A DNA stretch of 64,000 bases from the NCBI RefSeq assembly GCF_002831585.1, contig NZ_CP025113.1, positions 1,054,001 through 1,118,000 of the forward strand, in the 5' to 3' direction. Under the pieces are notes generated by a model. The model was not told where the DNA came from, made no database searches, and worked only from the letters and a program-made list of their open reading frames with translations. The translations under genes and the position numbers were made by a program. Shown here piece after piece: positions 18,420 to 28,093 of this stretch (positions are counted from its first letter, which is position 1; the number at the start of each line of letters is the position of its first letter). This stretch comes from Bradyrhizobium sp. SK17. GTDB lineage: Bacteria; Pseudomonadota; Alphaproteobacteria; Rhizobiales; Xanthobacteraceae.

Positions 18420-18746
18420 ATGGATTCGGATCGTATCAAGGGAGCCGCCAAGGACCTTGGCGGCAGGATCGAGGAAACGTTCGGCCATGTTACCGGCAAC
18501 CAGCAGACCCGAGCCGAAGGCGTAGCCCGGCAGATCGAAGGCAAGGGACAGAATCTCTACGGCCAGGCGAAGGATGGCATGCGCGACGCTGGCGATCTTG
18601 CCGGCAAGGCCTACGACGAGGGAAGTCATTATGTGAAACAGACCGCGCAGAGCGCCGGCGACACCGTCGGACGCTATCCGCTCTCCTCTCTCGTGCTGGC
18701 AGGAGCTGTCGGCTTTGTCGCCGGCATGCTGTTTCGCCGCGGCTAA
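18420..18746 (+). CDS. CsbD-like protein with C-terminal membrane anchor
   Basis: 108 residues. The first 60 repeat the CsbD plan of the preceding gene (MDSDRIKGAAKDLGGRIEE); the remainder resembles ElaB/YqjD-type proteins, ending in one membrane segment (YPLSSLVLAGAVGFVAGMLF) and RRG. So it is a CsbD module tethered to the inner membrane. YqjD relatives bind ribosomes at the membrane; that role here is a guess. GAGGAGGAAGAG precedes the ATG. Confidence 0.82.
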   Translation: MDSDRIKGAAKDLGGRIEETFGHVTGNQQTRAEGVARQIEGKGQNLYGQAKDGMRDAGDLAGKAYDEGSHYVKQTAQSAGDTVGRYPLSSLVLAGAVGFVAGMLFRRG

Positions 18747-18762
18747 TCGGGAGCAAAGCGAC

Positions 18763-19704
18763 ATGATGTATGATGCCAACGCGGCACAATCCGCCGCGGA
18801 TCCGGTTGCGCCGACACGAAGGACTTCAGGTCCGAATTCGAACGTGTCCTTTTCAGGCGTGTCTCGTTCAGGCGTGTCTTGGGGTGCGGTCTTCGCCGGC
18901 TCCGTCACCGCCCTGGTGACGCAAATCGCCTTGTCGACGCTGGGCCTTGGGCTCGGCTTCGCGAGCATCGATCCGGCATCGACCGGCTCGCCGAGTGCCG
19001 GCACGCTGTCGCTCGCCGCGGCGATCTGGTGGATCGGGGCCGGGCTGCTCGCCTCGTTGGCGGGAGGCTACGTCGCCGGCCGTTTGTGCGGCTGGGCGTT
19101 CGCGTCGAAAGGCGGGTACCACGGCTTGGTCTCGTGGGCCGCAGCAACCCTTGTCATGCTTTTTCTGCTTGGCTCGGCCGTGGGCGGAGTGGTCGGCGGC
19201 GCCTTTGGCGCGATGGGCGGCATCCTCGGCGGCGCGGGACGTGTCGTTGATAGCGCGGTCCACGCCGCCGTTCCCGTGCTAGCCGGGTCCGACAACCCGA
19301 TGTCCGACATCGAGCGCCAGATCAAGTCGTCGGGCGCCAACCAGGACCCGGCACAACTTCGCGACAGCGCTCTCAACGCGATCCGCACGGCGTTGACCGG
19401 GGATCCCGCGCAGCAGCAGCAAGCGACCGATCAGGCGGCTCAGGCTCTGGCGCAAATGGAGGGCATCCCGGTCGACCAGGCCAAAACCAAGGTGCAGGAC
19501 TATCAGCGCCAGTACACGCAAGCCGTTGCCGACGCCAAGCTGAAGGCAACCCAATTTGCCGACGCGGCAGCCAAGGCAACGTCTCGCGTCGCGCTGATCG
19601 CGTTCTTCGCACTGCTTCTCAGCGCCGTTGCAAGTGCCGCAGGCGGCCGCTTCGGCGCCGTGAAGACACGCGATGAGGAGCACGATCGAACAATTATTCG
19701 CTGA
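18763..19704 (+). CDS. Integral membrane protein of the stress cluster, unknown function
   Basis: 313 residues. Three N-terminal hydrophobic segments (VSWGAVFAGSVTALVTQIAL, a second near 85-105 and LVSWAAATLVMLFLLGSAVG near 120), a long soluble Gln/Ala-rich helical stretch (about 190-275; DPAQQQQATDQAAQALAQME) and one C-terminal membrane helix (VALIAFFALLLSAVASAAGG). This plan is common in uncharacterised rhizobial membrane proteins sometimes labelled PhnA-like. GGGAG stands 9 bases before the ATG. It follows the CsbD-like gene by 16 bases, so cotranscription is likely. Confidence 0.75.
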   Translation: MMYDANAAQSAADPVAPTRRTSGPNSNVSFSGVSRSGVSWGAVFAGSVTALVTQIALSTLGLGLGFASIDPASTGSPSAGTLSLAAAIWWIGAGLLASLAGGYVAGRLCGWAFASKGGYHGLVSWAAATLVMLFLLGSAVGGVVGGAFGAMGGILGGAGRVVDSAVHAAVPVLAGSDNPMSDIERQIKSSGANQDPAQLRDSALNAIRTALTGDPAQQQQATDQAAQALAQMEGIPVDQAKTKVQDYQRQYTQAVADAKLKATQFADAAAKATSRVALIAFFALLLSAVASAAGGRFGAVKTRDEEHDRTIIR

Positions 19705-19814
19705 ACATCGACATCGCAGGCAGGTCGCCTCGGCCTGCTCGCATCCGGGCGCAATGCCTACGGAGATTCAGCGGTGAGCAACAGACGTCACCGCGCATCA
19801 GGAAGGAAATGAAG

Positions 19815-20072
19815 ATGGGTATCATCTGGACGATCATCATCGGCTTTGTTGCCGGCGTCATCGCGAAATTCATCATGCCAGGCCCGAACGAGCCCAGCGG
19901 CTTCATCATGACCACAGTGCTCGGTATCGTCGGGGCGGTTGTCGCCAACTTTCTCGGGCAAGCGCTCGGTTGGTACGGGCCCGGTCAAGGCGCGGGACTT
20001 GTCGGAGCCGTGGTCGGCGCGATCATCATCCTGTTCGTGTGGGGGGCGATCTCGAACCGGCGCGCCTATTGA
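19815..20072 (+). CDS. GlsB/YeaQ/YmgE-family stress membrane protein
   Basis: 85 residues, three membrane helices: IIWTIIIGFVAGVIAKFIMP, FIMTTVLGIVGAVVANFLGQ and GAVVGAIIILFVWGAI, with the family's PGP turn. Known members are general-stress or transglycosylase-associated membrane proteins. GGAAGGA at 19801-19807 is correctly spaced for the ATG at 19815 and too close for the ATG at 19809, which decides the start. Confidence 0.9.
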   Translation: MGIIWTIIIGFVAGVIAKFIMPGPNEPSGFIMTTVLGIVGAVVANFLGQALGWYGPGQGAGLVGAVVGAIIILFVWGAISNRRAY

Positions 20073-20179
20073 GTCCGAAGCGTCACCGGGCACGCGTTGA
20101 GATCGAGCGCTGTCTCCCCGACGAATACAGCGCTCGTCTCCATTGAAGCCTGCGGCGTCGCAGTCCCTCGCATCGACAC

Positions 20180-23100
20180 TTACGAGTGCGTCGTCGATTC
20201 CGAAGCAGGTCCCTTGCGGCCGAACCGGTTCTTCACCCCCTCGCGCCAGCCCTGGAAGGTGACGAACAGCATCGGCACCAGGAAGATGCCGATCGAGCTC
20301 GCCGCCAGCATGCCGCCGAACACCGCGGTGCCGACCGCGCGGCGGCTGATCTCCGCGGCACCGCTCGCGACCACCAGCGGCAGCAGGCCGAGGATGAAGG
20401 CGATCGAAGTCATCATCACCGCGCGGAAGCGCATCTGCGCGCCCGTCGTCGCGGCTTCCACGATCGGCTTGCCGGCCTCGCGCTGCTCCTTGGCGAATTC
20501 GACGATCAGGATGCCGTTCTTGGCGGCCAGCGCGATCAGCACCACCAGGCCGATCTGGCCGTAGAGATCGAGGTTCAGCCCCGCGAGCTTGATCGCAAGA
20601 TAGGACCCGAACACGCCGACCGTCACCGACAGCAGCACGGGAATCGGAATCGTCCAGCTCTCATACAGCGCCACCAGGAACAGATAGGCAAACAGCACCG
20701 CCAGCGCGAGGATGATGCCGGTCTGTCCCGAAGCCGCCTGCTCCTGATAGGCGGTGCCGGTCCATTCATACGAGTAGCCGGCCGGCAACGTCGACTTCGA
20801 GAGATCGGCCATCGTCGCGATCGCAGTCCCCGACGACACGCCTGCCGCCGGGCTGCCGTTCACCGTGACCGAACGATAATTGTTGTAGCGCGTGATCACC
20901 TGCGGGCCGGTGACGATCCGCAAGCTTGCGATCGATCGGATCGGCACCATCTCGCCGCCGGTGTTGCGGACATATATCTGCCAGATGTCGGGAATGTCGC
21001 GGCGGTCGGCCGCATCGCCCTGCACGTTGACCTGCCAGGTGCGGCCAAACAGGTTGAAATTGTTGACGTAGATGCCGCCGAGCGTGGCTTGCAGCGCGGT
21101 GAAGACGTCGGCCATGTTGAGGCCGAGCGCCTGCGCCTTGGCGCGATCGATGTCGAGATAGACCGAAGGATTGGTCGCGGTGAAGGTCGAGAACACGCGG
21201 GTCAGATTGGGGTTGCGGTTGGCGGCGCCGATCAATCCGCCCATCACGCTGCTGAGCGAAGCCGGGTCCTGCCCTTCCAGCGCCTCGAGCTGATATTCGA
21301 AACCGCCTGATGTCGAGAGCCCGATGATCGGCGGCAAGTTGAACGGCAGCACCGAGGCCTGGCGGATCTGCGAACCTCCGACGAAGGTCTGCCCAATCGC
21401 GGCCTGCACCGATTCGGTCGTGGCCTTGCGGTCGGCGAACGCCTTCATGCGCGCCACCATGAAGGCGGAGTTCGGCTCGCTGGCACCGTCGAGCAGCGAG
21501 AAGCCGATGATCGACAGCACGTGGTCGACCGCCGGATTCTTCTTCAGCAATGCCTCGACCTGCTTGGTGACCTCGCTGGTGCGCGCCACCGACGCGCCGT
21601 CCGGCAATTGCACCGCGATGAAGAAGGCACCCTGGTCCTCCTCCGGCAGGAAGCCCGTCGGCGTGATCTTCGACACCCCGAACACCGCGCCGGCGAACAC
21701 CAGCACCGCAACCAACGACAACACCGCGACGCGGACCAGCCGCTGCACCACGCCGGCGTAACCGTCGCGGACCCAGTCGATGCCGTCGAGCACCCGCCCC
21801 ATGATGCCGCGCCGCGGACCACCATGGCGCAGGAACACCGCGCACAGCGCCGGCGACAGCGTCAGCGCATTCAGCGCCGAGATCACCATCGCGGCGCTGA
21901 TCGTCACCGCGAACTGGCGGAACAGGGTGCCGGAAATGCCGGGGATGAACGCGATCGGCACGAACACCGAGAGCAGCACCAGCGAGATCGCGATGATCGG
22001 CGCGGTGATCTGCGTCATCGCCTTCTTGGTGGCGTCGGCCGGCGACAGCTCCGGCTCCTCCTCCATGACGCGTTCGACATTCTCGACCACGACGATGGCA
22101 TCGTCGACCACGATGCCGATCGCCAGCACCATCGCCAGCAGCGACACCGTGTTGGCGGAATAGCCAAGCGCCAGCAGCACCGCGAAGGCGCCGATCAGGC
22201 TGACCGGAACCGCGACCGCCGGGATCACCGTGGCGCGCAGATTGCCGAGGAACAGGAACACCACGATCACGACGAGCACGAAGGCCTCGCCGAGCGTCTT
22301 GATCACTTCCTTGATCGTATCGGAGACGAAGGTCGTGGAATCGTACTGCACGAGATAGGTCAGGCCCGGCGGGAACCGCTCCGACAGTTTCGCCAGCGTG
22401 GCCTGCACGGCCTTCGCCGTGGTCACGGCATTGGCGCCGGGCGCGAGATAGATGCCCATCGGCACGCCGGGATTGCCATCGATCCGGGACTCCGAGTCCG
22501 AGTTCTGCGCACCGATTTCGACCGTTGCAACGTCCCGGATCCGCAGCACCGATCCGTCCGGATTGGCCCGCAGCACGATGTCGCCGAACTGCTTGGACGT
22601 CGTCAGGCGGCCCTGGGTCTGCACGTTGAACTGGAACTGCTGGTCGTTGCTGATCGGACGCGCGCCGATGCGGCCGACCGGCGCCTGCACGCTCTGGGCG
22701 CGGATCGCCGCGATCACGTCCGACGGTGCCAGATTGAGGCTGGTCAGCCGCTGGGTGTCGAACCAGATCCGCATCGAATAGTTCAGCTTGGCGAACAGCG
22801 ACGCCTGCCCGACGCCCGGCGTGCGCGAGATCGCGTCAAGCACGTTGATGATAGCGTAGTTGGTGATGAACAGTGGATCCTGCTCGGCGCTCTTGCTGTA
22901 CAGCACGATGAATTGCAGCACGGCCGAGGATTTCTTCTGCACGGTCAGGCCTTGCGCCTGCACCTCGGTCGGCAATTGCGCGAGCGCGCTCTGCACGCGG
23001 TTGTTGACGTTGACGGTATTGATGTCGGGGTCGGTGCCGAGCGCAAACGAGACCGTCAGCGTGTAGCTGCCGTCATTGCCGCTGGTCGACTTCATGTAGA

Positions 23101-23329
23101 GCATCTTGTCGACGCCGACGACCTGCGCTTCCAGCGGCTGGGCGACGCTCGATTCGACCACTTCGGCGGAAGCGCCGGGGAACACCGCCGAGACGGTGAC
23201 CTGCGGCGGCACGATGTCCGGGAACTGGGCGACCGGGATCTGCATCAGCGCCAGCGCGCCCGCGATCGTGATCACGAACGCGATGACAATCGCAAGCCGC
23301 GGACGATCGACGAAAACAGCGGAGATCAT
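20180..23329 (-). CDS. RND multidrug efflux permease (HAE1 family)
   Basis: 1049 residues, the normal length for an AcrB-type trimeric inner-membrane pump. Twelve membrane helices with two large periplasmic loops; the N-terminus [20 protein letters not shown] is the first helix, [12 protein letters not shown] is a family marker, and [20 protein letters not shown] contains the paired aspartates of helix 4 used for proton transfer. The ATG overlaps the stop of the adaptor gene (ATGA). No outer-membrane channel gene is linked, so a TolC-type partner must come from elsewhere. Confidence 0.96.
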   Translation of the reverse strand: MISAVFVDRPRLAIVIAFVITIAGALALMQIPVAQFPDIVPPQVTVSAVFPGASAEVVESSVAQPLEAQVVGVDKMLYMKSTSGNDGSYTLTVSFALGTDPDINTVNVNNRVQSALAQLPTEVQAQGLTVQKKSSAVLQFIVLYSKSAEQDPLFITNYAIINVLDAISRTPGVGQASLFAKLNYSMRIWFDTQRLTSLNLAPSDVIAAIRAQSVQAPVGRIGARPISNDQQFQFNVQTQGRLTTSKQFGDIVLRANPDGSVLRIRDVATVEIGAQNSDSESRIDGNPGVPMGIYLAPGANAVTTAKAVQATLAKLSERFPPGLTYLVQYDSTTFVSDTIKEVIKTLGEAFVLVVIVVFLFLGNLRATVIPAVAVPVSLIGAFAVLLALGYSANTVSLLAMVLAIGIVVDDAIVVVENVERVMEEEPELSPADATKKAMTQITAPIIAISLVLLSVFVPIAFIPGISGTLFRQFAVTISAAMVISALNALTLSPALCAVFLRHGGPRRGIMGRVLDGIDWVRDGYAGVVQRLVRVAVLSLVAVLVFAGAVFGVSKITPTGFLPEEDQGAFFIAVQLPDGASVARTSEVTKQVEALLKKNPAVDHVLSIIGFSLLDGASEPNSAFMVARMKAFADRKATTESVQAAIGQTFVGGSQIRQASVLPFNLPPIIGLSTSGGFEYQLEALEGQDPASLSSVMGGLIGAANRNPNLTRVFSTFTATNPSVYLDIDRAKAQALGLNMADVFTALQATLGGIYVNNFNLFGRTWQVNVQGDAADRRDIPDIWQIYVRNTGGEMVPIRSIASLRIVTGPQVITRYNNYRSVTVNGSPAAGVSSGTAIATMADLSKSTLPAGYSYEWTGTAYQEQAASGQTGIILALAVLFAYLFLVALYESWTIPIPVLLSVTVGVFGSYLAIKLAGLNLDLYGQIGLVVLIALAAKNGILIVEFAKEQREAGKPIVEAATTGAQMRFRAVMMTSIAFILGLLPLVVASGAAEISRRAVGTAVFGGMLAASSIGIFLVPMLFVTFQGWREGVKNRFGRKGPASESTTHS

Positions 23330-24561
23330 GGGTTGTTGCCCGTCGATTTCGGCGTGCTGCTGGCGCCGCCGTCCGCCGAAACCTTCATGCTTGACTGGAT
23401 CAAGGCGCTGGCAGGTCCCGGCACGACCACCTCGCCCGGCTTGACCTTCTGCAATCCCTCGACCACGACCTTGTCGCCGAGCGCGATGCCGCTCGTCACC
23501 GCTGCGATCGTCGAGGTCGACTGTCCAAGCTTGATCCGCCGTTGCTCGGCCTTGTTGTCCGCGCCGACGACGTAGACGTACTCGCCCTCCTGATCCGACA
23601 GCACCGCCGAGCGCGGGATCGCGAGCACCTCGACCGGCTGCACGCCTTCCAGCAGGACGGTCACGAACTCGTTGTCGGTGAGCTCGCGCACCGCACCGCC
23701 GGTCTCGGCGGAATTGTACAGCGACGGGTTTGGAATTGTGCCGCGGAGCGAGATGGTGTCGGTGTTCTGCGCGATCGTGTTGTTGACGAAATTCAGCTCG
23801 CCGGTCTTCTCATAGAGCCGGCCGTCCGGCAGGCGCAGCCGGATGACGACGGCCTTGAACCCGCCGCGTGTCACGTAGCGTTCGCGCAGCTCGAGCGACT
23901 CGCGCACCGACACGGGAAAGGTGACATACATCGGGTCCTGGCTGACGATGGTGGTCAGGGTTCCCGAACTCGGTGTCACGACGTTACCTTCGGTGACTGC
24001 GGTACGCCCGATCCTGCCGTCGATCGGCGAGCGGATCATGGTGTAGTCGAGATTGATCTGGGACAGGTCGACCTGCGCCTGGGCGGCCTGCACCTGCGCC
24101 TCGAGGCTCTGCTGGTTGGCGACTGCTGCGTCAACGCTCGATTGCTGGCCGGCCGGCCCGCCGAGCAGGGCCTTGGCGCGATCGGTGGTGAGCTTGGCGT
24201 TGACCAGCGTCGCCTGCAATTGGGCGACCTGTGCCTTCTTCGATGCGAGGTCGGCCTCGAACGGGCCGCGCTCGAGCTGATAGAGCAGGTCGCCGGCCTT
24301 GACCTCGGCGCCCTCGACGAAGTTCCGCTTCTCCAGAAAGGCCGTGACGCGTGCCACCACGTTGACGCGGTTTGGAGCCTCGACGCGCCCCAGGAACTCG
24401 TTGGATTCGGTGATCGGCCGCTTTACCGCCTCGAACACACCGACGGCCGGAGGTCCGGGCGGCCCCGCCTGCGCATGGCCTGCCGTAACTCCCGCGACCA
24501 CCAATCCCGCCGATATTAGAAGCCTCGCCAATCCACCGCAGCTTCGTTCCGCACCACTCAT
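23326..24561 (-). CDS. RND efflux periplasmic adaptor (HlyD/MFP family)
   Basis: 411 residues from the ATG at 24561 (a TTG eight codons upstream is possible). Signal-like N-terminus ([20 protein letters not shown], cut after AQA). Then the half-lipoyl/barrel arrangement: [20 protein letters not shown], a long coiled-coil hairpin of Gln/Ala-rich helices (about 110-180), [18 protein letters not shown], a beta-barrel part and a C-terminal membrane-proximal part. Partner of the pump downstream in the same operon. Confidence 0.95.
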   Translation of the reverse strand: MSGAERSCGGLARLLISAGLVVAGVTAGHAQAGPPGPPAVGVFEAVKRPITESNEFLGRVEAPNRVNVVARVTAFLEKRNFVEGAEVKAGDLLYQLERGPFEADLASKKAQVAQLQATLVNAKLTTDRAKALLGGPAGQQSSVDAAVANQQSLEAQVQAAQAQVDLSQINLDYTMIRSPIDGRIGRTAVTEGNVVTPSSGTLTTIVSQDPMYVTFPVSVRESLELRERYVTRGGFKAVVIRLRLPDGRLYEKTGELNFVNNTIAQNTDTISLRGTIPNPSLYNSAETGGAVRELTDNEFVTVLLEGVQPVEVLAIPRSAVLSDQEGEYVYVVGADNKAEQRRIKLGQSTSTIAAVTSGIALGDKVVVEGLQKVKPGEVVVPGPASALIQSSMKVSADGGASSTPKSTGNNP

Positions 24562-24841
24562 GCTGCTCAACCCTTCGGCTAACAAGCTCTACGAGACGGA
24601 TATGACGTCGACGTGCCCAGACCCGGGAAGGTCAGGGATCGGCAAGATGCGTTGCAGCAAATCATAATGGGTCCGATCCGACAATCCTGTAACCCTGGTT
24701 CCGGGTTCAGGTTGACGACAACGGATTGAAGGGACGGCGGATACACGAAAGAGGCGCGGCCGTCGCGGATTGGCACGCAATTTCACCGGTCACGATGTGC
24801 ATCGCGTGACAGGAATCGACAGCCGTCAGCCCGACAGGCGA

Positions 24842-25879
24842 TCAAAGCCTGATGACGACCATGCCGAAGTAGCGGCCCTGGGCGGAATCTGCCAGCGCAA
24901 GCGTGGCCTGCTCCAGCCCGTCGATCACGATATGCGGTAGCGCAATGTCGCCGGCGCGGCACCAATCGGACAGACGGTCGAACCACTCGTCGCGTGCTTC
25001 CGGATTGTCGTCGGCGCTATAGCCGCGGATCGTGATCTTGCGCAGCAGGATCTGGGTGGAGTCCAGCGCCACGGGCGCCACACGCCCGGTTCCAGTCGTC
25101 GCAAGCTGCCCCGACAATGTCCCCGTGATGACGAAACGGGCGTTGTCGCGCGCAACGGTAACGGCGGCCTGCAACTGCTCGCCTCCCACATTGTCGAGAA
25201 AGACATCGATGCCGTCGGGCGCGGCCTCGCGCAATTGCGCGACGAAGGGTTTGTCGGTACCGCGGATCACGGCGGCGTCGTAGCCGAGTTCGGCGACCAA
25301 CCGATCCGCTTTCGCCGATGCACTGGTACTGCCGATCACGCGCCCCGCGCCCAACAGACGAGCGATCTGCCCCGCCATCGAGCCAATCGCCCCCGCGGCG
25401 CTCGATATGAAAACGGTGTCGCCGGTACGGATCTGCGCGCCACGCGTCAGCGCTGCATAGGCAGTCCAGCCATGCCCGAGATAGCCGAGGTAACCGAGGG
25501 GATCGGGCAGCGGCATCCGCAACCTGATGCATTGCGCGGCCGGAACGGCAGCGAAATCGCGCCAGCCGAACATGTGCTGCACCATGTCACCCGGCGACAG
25601 GCCGCTGGTCGGCGGCGCCGTCACGACTTCGCCGATCGCCTCGCCGCGCAGCCCGTCGCCGGGACGCAGCGCCGGAAACGGGACCCCCGGCACATCCTCC
25701 GCCCCCTGGCTCACCATCTGGCGGAGCGAGGCCGAGACCAGGAACATGCGATTGCGCACCAGCACCTCGCCCGCACCTGCAACCGGCGGCGGCACCTCAA
25801 CCAGCTCGAAATGCTGCGGTCCTGGCAGTCCCTCCGGCCTGATCTTCAGCCTGACCTCGCGCGCGATCTCCCGCATCAT
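24842..25879 (-). CDS. NADP-dependent zinc-free oxidoreductase (MDR superfamily)
   Basis: 345 residues. Starts at one of two adjacent ATGs (25879), with AAAGGA about 6 bases upstream. Sequence pattern is that of YncB/CurA-type medium-chain reductases: GYLGYLGHGWTAYAAL, then the nucleotide site VFISSAAGAIGSMAGQIARL, IDVFLDNVGGEQLQAAV. No structural or catalytic zinc ligands. Likely reduces a double bond of an enone or quinone with NADPH. Divergent from a TetR gene with a palindromic operator between them. Confidence 0.88.
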   Translation of the reverse strand: MMREIAREVRLKIRPEGLPGPQHFELVEVPPPVAGAGEVLVRNRMFLVSASLRQMVSQGAEDVPGVPFPALRPGDGLRGEAIGEVVTAPPTSGLSPGDMVQHMFGWRDFAAVPAAQCIRLRMPLPDPLGYLGYLGHGWTAYAALTRGAQIRTGDTVFISSAAGAIGSMAGQIARLLGAGRVIGSTSASAKADRLVAELGYDAAVIRGTDKPFVAQLREAAPDGIDVFLDNVGGEQLQAAVTVARDNARFVITGTLSGQLATTGTGRVAPVALDSTQILLRKITIRGYSADDNPEARDEWFDRLSDWCRAGDIALPHIVIDGLEQATLALADSAQGRYFGMVVIRL

Positions 25880-25913
25880 CAATATCCTTTGACTCGGTTG
25901 GTCCATCGGATGA

Positions 25914-25936
25914 AATGTGAGTACTTCGCTCACATT
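25914..25936. promoter_or_regulatory. Palindromic operator between oxidoreductase and TetR genes
   Basis: AATGTGAG-TACTTCG-CTCACATT, a perfect 8-bp inverted repeat with 7-base spacer. It lies 35 bases before the oxidoreductase start and 52 before the TetR start, the usual setting for a TetR repressor acting on both. Confidence 0.75.
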
Positions 25937-25987
25937 ATTCACGGGGAGCCGCGCCTGACTACTCGCATTCCGAAACCGACGAGCACG

Positions 25988-26587
25988 ATGCGGAAAGCGC
26001 CACGACAGGCCCGCTCGCGCGCCACCATCGAGGTCATCCTCGAGAGCGCGGCTCGCATTCTCGGCGAGCGCGGCTGGGCCGCGACGACCACCAACGCGGT
26101 TGCCGAGACGGCCGGCGTCAGCATCGGATCGCTGTATCAGTACTTCCCCAACAAGCTGGCGCTGGTCGAGGCGGTCCGGCGCCGTCACTTCGACGAGGTG
26201 CTTGCGGTGCTGCGCGCGTCGACCGACACGGCAACGCCTCGCGCGCGCCGCATCGCCGCGTTTGTCGACGGCATGATCACGGTGCATCGTCGGTTTCCCG
26301 CCGCGCACCGGGTGCTGCTCGAGGAAGCCCCGCGCGACGCGGCCAGCGAGGCCACGCATCGCCGGTTCGAGATGGAGTACCGGAAGGGATGCGACGCGTT
26401 CTTCATCGTCAATAGGCGAGGCAACGCCGCCGTGGATGCCGAGATCGCCGCGCAGGTTCTCGCGGCCGCCGTGGCCGGCGCCGTTCACGACGCGGCGCGG
26501 CTTGGATTGCTGGCCTCGCCGCCGTTCAGACGGGAGCTGATCGCGCTGGTCGAGTCCAGCCTGACCAGGCGGCGCGCCGCCGGATGA
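25988..26587 (+). CDS. TetR-family transcriptional regulator
   Basis: 199 residues. Residues about 10-56 are the TetR helix-turn-helix (RATIEVILESAARILGERGW, then TTTNAVAETAGVSIGSLYQ, YFPNKLALVE). The C-terminal domain is a helical ligand/dimer domain. The ATG at 25988 is preferred because an in-frame ATG at 25910 would place the operator palindrome inside the coding region. Probably represses itself and the divergent oxidoreductase. Confidence 0.88.
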   Translation: MRKAPRQARSRATIEVILESAARILGERGWAATTTNAVAETAGVSIGSLYQYFPNKLALVEAVRRRHFDEVLAVLRASTDTATPRARRIAAFVDGMITVHRRFPAAHRVLLEEAPRDAASEATHRRFEMEYRKGCDAFFIVNRRGNAAVDAEIAAQVLAAAVAGAVHDAARLGLLASPPFRRELIALVESSLTRRRAAG

Positions 26588-26611
26588 GGCGATGACGGCG
26601 CATCGCGATCT

Positions 26612-27744
26612 TCACAGCGCAACGGCGTTCTTCAGGCGCGAGGTGACCTGGTAGGCGGGCGATGTCAGCTGTTGGTACAGCCATGGCCGTGCGCGCGTGC
26701 CGCCGACCTCGTGCACGCCGTCGAACACCGCCATCTCGATCGAATGCGGATGACCTGACGACGCATAGACGGACTGCATTTCGGCGAACTTCTCGTCGCG
26801 TCCGAGTTCCGTCGTGTTTGCGGCGTCGCGATTGCCGATCTCGACGAACAGCGGACACGGACAGGTCAGGCACGCCAGCTCTGCGCCGGTATATTTGGCA
26901 CGACCATTGCTGAAGTGGATGTAAGCCGCAAGCTCGATGCCGAGGTTCTTGCTGATCACGGGCGACATCAGAAACTTCTTCTCGTCACGCATGTATCCGG
27001 AGACGACGGTCGGCCGCATCCGGCCGGTGGCAGCCTCCAGATGGAGCGCGAGGAAGGCCCCCAGGACACTCCATAGACACCGACGTTCAGGCCGGATACC
27101 CCGGTCAATTTCCTGCAGACGATTTCGCCTGCGTCGATCGACGCGCACGACACGTTGTGCGCGGAGACGCCGTGAGATGCCAGCATCGCGGCGATATTGT
27201 TCTGACTCTCGAGATTCCCGATCTGGACGATGTAGGGACACCAGACGGCGTAACCGTCCTGGCACAGCTGCTTGCCGAGCGCGTTCATGTAGTCTTTGTC
27301 GGCATCATCGAAGCACCGCTCCGGCGTGCTCGCCATGCCATGGCCGAGCAGGATCAACCCCTTCAGCTCGCCATCGGGAACTCCGAGACATCCGCGCACC
27401 GGCACGCCACATTCCAGATCGAACTCGACCTTGACGACCGAGAACCCGTCGGCCGCGTCGCGCCACAAGATCCGCATGTCGTCGTGGGACGGGCGATAGA
27501 GCCGCCGCTCCCGGAACAGCGACCGCATCTCCCTTCGAATCTCGGGGCCGGTTGCCACCGCCCTCAGCCTTCCGCTCGCCGCGATGTCGAAGAACGACTG
27601 GCAAAACGTATCGTAGCCGAGCGCCGGCAGATCGATATTCGCACACGATCCCCGGCAGTGGCCGAGCACCAGCGCGTTGCCGGCAACCGAGGAGGGTCCA
27701 ACCAGCGTCACCAATAGTCCGGAAAGCGCCCTGCGGCTGATCAT
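26612..27744 (-). pseudogene. Alpha/beta hydrolase (dienelactone hydrolase-like) with a one-base frameshift
   Basis: Two overlapping frames make one protein. The first (from ATG 27744) starts with a signal-like sequence (ISRRALSGLLVTLVGPSSV) and runs to the nucleophile elbow GVYGVSWG; the second continues with AFLALHLEAATGRMRPTVVS and holds the acid FVEIGNRDA and the histidine FDGVHEV. The break is at a run of five C (27058-27062; G on the coding strand); six would restore the frame and the triad. So it is either a recent inactivating deletion or a sequencing error in a homopolymer. The protein would be exported and about 375 residues long. Confidence 0.78.
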
Positions 27745-28051
27745 CGGCCCTTCCTGCGAGTTCCATCGCGCTTCGAATGAACGACATCCGCTGAAGCGCG
27801 ATGGGATCGGCTTGCGTCGTCGTCGCTCTCGCAAACTGGCGCGATGAATTGCTCGAACACAAATTAAAGGATGTTCATGGGCGCATGATCGCGAGCAGCG
27901 TTGCAGACGTGTCACGTTGGCCCGACGCATCGGCAATTTGACGCCGAATACGTTTCGTAACGCTTCCGAACGTTTCCAATTGTCGCGATTGCGAGGTGGA
28001 GATCGCGAGGTCGCGACCGCTCGAGCTCACTCGTCACGTCTCGATCGTCAC
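27745..28051. other. Intergenic region, no gene seen
   Basis: About 300 bases between the divergently ending hydrolase and barrel genes. I see no supported reading frame, promoter or RNA; only the short tandem repeat that follows at 28052. Confidence 0.5.
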
Positions 28052-28093
28052 GTCCAATACATCAGGTCCAATACATCAGGTCCAATACATCAG
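28052..28093. repeat. Three tandem copies of a 14-bp unit across a stop codon
   Basis: GTCCAATACATCAG occurs three times in a row without change (28052-28065, 28066-28079, 28080-28093). The stop codon of the barrel gene (28090-28092, minus strand) is inside the first-read copy; later copies give further in-frame-independent TGA-containing sequence. A slippage product. Confidence 0.95.

Noticed and set aside
21521..23575. A 684-codon plus-strand frame opposite the RND pump
   Set aside because: Arg/His/Asp-rich antisense frame without family features.
24562..24841. Small minus-strand frames before the efflux operon
   Set aside because: No ribosome binding site, odd composition, no conserved motif; treated as leader or promoter DNA.
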